A stretch of DNA of 64,000 nucleotides. Source: Okapia johnstoni (taxonomy: Eukaryota; Chordata; Mammalia; Artiodactyla; Giraffidae). Made by a program: the position numbers and the translations under genes. The stretch covers positions 47,868,001-47,932,000 of the forward strand of contig CM044320.1 of the NCBI GenBank assembly GCA_024291935.2. The letters run 5' to 3'. The notes below the pieces were generated by a model that worked only from the letters and a program-made list of their open reading frames with translations, had not been told where the DNA came from and made no database searches. This document shows, in pieces, positions 62,552 through 64,000 of the stretch (position 1 is its first letter; the number at the start of each line of letters is the position of its first letter).

Positions 62552-64000
62552 CTGAAAATAGAAATAATATCACTTTTATAACAACATTTTGAGATGACAA
62601 TATGCTTATAAGCTTGAAAATATAATGCTCAGTTAATCAACACTTTTCAAAGAATATGGCTCTGATCTTATGAATCAAACAGTTAACACATTTAAGAAAA
62701 GTAGAAGAACCATTAGAAACAAAATTTAAAAGTTTTTCTAAAAGTAAGTTATTTCAATAAGTTACTTCTTCCTTGATTTGAAAGCTGAAGGAAATAATTT
62801 AGTTATATATGATATCTGATAAAGGATTCAGATGTAGTTATATACACGCAATATACTTTAAATGGGTTTCCCTGGTGACTCAATGATAAAGAATTTTCCT
62901 GCCAATGCAGGAGACATGGGTGTTCGATCCCTGGGTCAGGAAGATACCCCGAAGAAAGAAATGGCAACCCACTCCATTATTCTTGCCTGGGAAATCTCAT
63001 GGACAGAGGAGCCTGGCAGGCTACAGTCCATGGGTCGCAAAAGAGTCAGACATGACTTAGCAACTAAACAATAATACTTAAAATACATACCTTCAGACAC
63101 AACTAAGATAACACAAACCACTTCTCACTGAATACCTAAAATTCCATTTAACTTAACCTTAAAACCAATTCAATGAGTATTACTATCTTTAAATTACAGA
63201 TGAGAAACCTGAGTCTCAAAAAGGTGAAATAAATTGTCCAAGAACACACAGTGTTCTGGGCTAGAAAGAAGACTAACCTGAAATATATGATATTGCATCC
63301 CAAGATGAGAACAGTTATTATATGGAAGAGGAAATTAAACTAGTTAATACTAATCTAAGGGAAACCAGAGACTGGACCAACCATGACCAATAGACAAGGA
63401 TTTTTTAAAACCTGAAATCAACTGTTCCTTTATACTAAGCCTAAACCTGAATAAATTTGGGTTGCAGTTCCTGATCCAGAAGGCTGACCTAAAACCAACA
63501 TGACAAAGAGGAAGGATTTTGGTCCATTACAAAGAAGACCTTAGAGGTGTTCAACAATAAAAGAGGGCTCTTTTTTGAAGTTATGAGCTCTCCATTGCTA
63601 GAGGTATCCCTGAAAAGGCTGCACAGTGCCTAATGATAAGGTGGTATTGTCTGACTATGGAGCCAGACTACCTAAGCACACACCAAAACTCCCCCACTTT
63701 TCTACCCTGAATATACTATTTAACTTCTCTGTGACTCTGACAGTAGCGTAAAGGAAACTATGAATAGTTATCCTCATTGCCTTATTGTCAGGCTTTATAT
63801 TTTAGGAAAGAAACACTGGAAACATGATTGTTCACATACAAATAGCTTCTCCAAATAGAGAAGGAAAGTTAGAATTGCAGAGAGACTAAATGAATGATAG
63901 TGCATTATACCAGTACCTTCCAAATTTGCCTGATCATCAAAATCACATTTAGCATTTGTTTAAAATATCGACTCCAGAGCCCACCCTACTGAATCACAAT
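62552..64000. other. PARPBP intron, cut by the window end
   Basis: Holds one Bov-tA (62862-63075) and a possible MIR near 63640-63790 (tatggagccagactacctaa). No exon found. Confidence 0.5.
62862..63075 (+). repeat. Bov-tA SINE, sense
   Basis: ggtttccctggtgactcaat, gttcgatccctgggtcagga, to gacttagcaactaaacaata. Confidence 0.9.

Overview
The window is mammalian nuclear DNA from a bovid ruminant (cattle, buffalo, sheep or goat; I cannot separate these by eye). The evidence is the density of ruminant-restricted repeats: BovB (RTE) LINEs, Bov-tA and Bov-A2 SINEs, CHR-2 type tRNA SINEs and young L1 copies of the ruminant type. I recognise two real genes. PMCH (pro-melanin-concentrating hormone) is complete on the + strand in three exons. 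PARPBP (PARI, PARP1-binding protein) lies on the - strand and only its last five coding exons are inside the window. They converge tail to tail with about 430 bp between their stop codons, the order known at the mammalian PMCH locus.

Layout. 1-2.26 kb: unrecognised sequence with one CHR-2 SINE and a local ~60 bp duplication. 2.26-3.83 kb: decayed processed copy of the short RTN3 isoform, interrupted by a Bov-tA. 3.83-4.67 kb: two BovB 3' ends. 7.29-9.70 kb (- strand): a nearly full-length retrocopy of PPP1CC mRNA with an intact 323-codon frame, poly(A), polyadenylation signal and 13-bp target-site duplications. 11.17-13.76 kb: a BovB inserted in inverse orientation inside an older BovB. 13.78-14.78 kb: a Tigger-like Tc1/mariner DNA transposon. 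15-34 kb: gene-free sequence with scattered SINEs, L1, BovB, L2/MIR and LTR-like remnants. 34.7-40.5 kb: an old + strand L1 broken up by younger L1, SINE and BovB insertions.

40.8-42.8 kb is the PMCH unit: a Bov-tA a few hundred bp upstream, an AP-1-like site, a TATA box, three exons and an ATTAAA signal. A (TG)n/(TA)n microsatellite separates it from PARPBP. 43.0-64 kb holds the 3' half of PARPBP: five coding exons with GT-AG junctions and matching phases, and large introns (one of 12.2 kb) filled with repeats. The remaining PARPBP exons lie beyond 64000.

PMCH encodes a hypothalamic neuropeptide precursor and PARPBP a DNA-repair regulator. Their functions are unrelated, but their facing 3' ends make antisense interaction of transcripts possible. 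No CRISPR, tRNA, rRNA or bacterial-type feature is present; the tRNA-like stretches are SINE heads.
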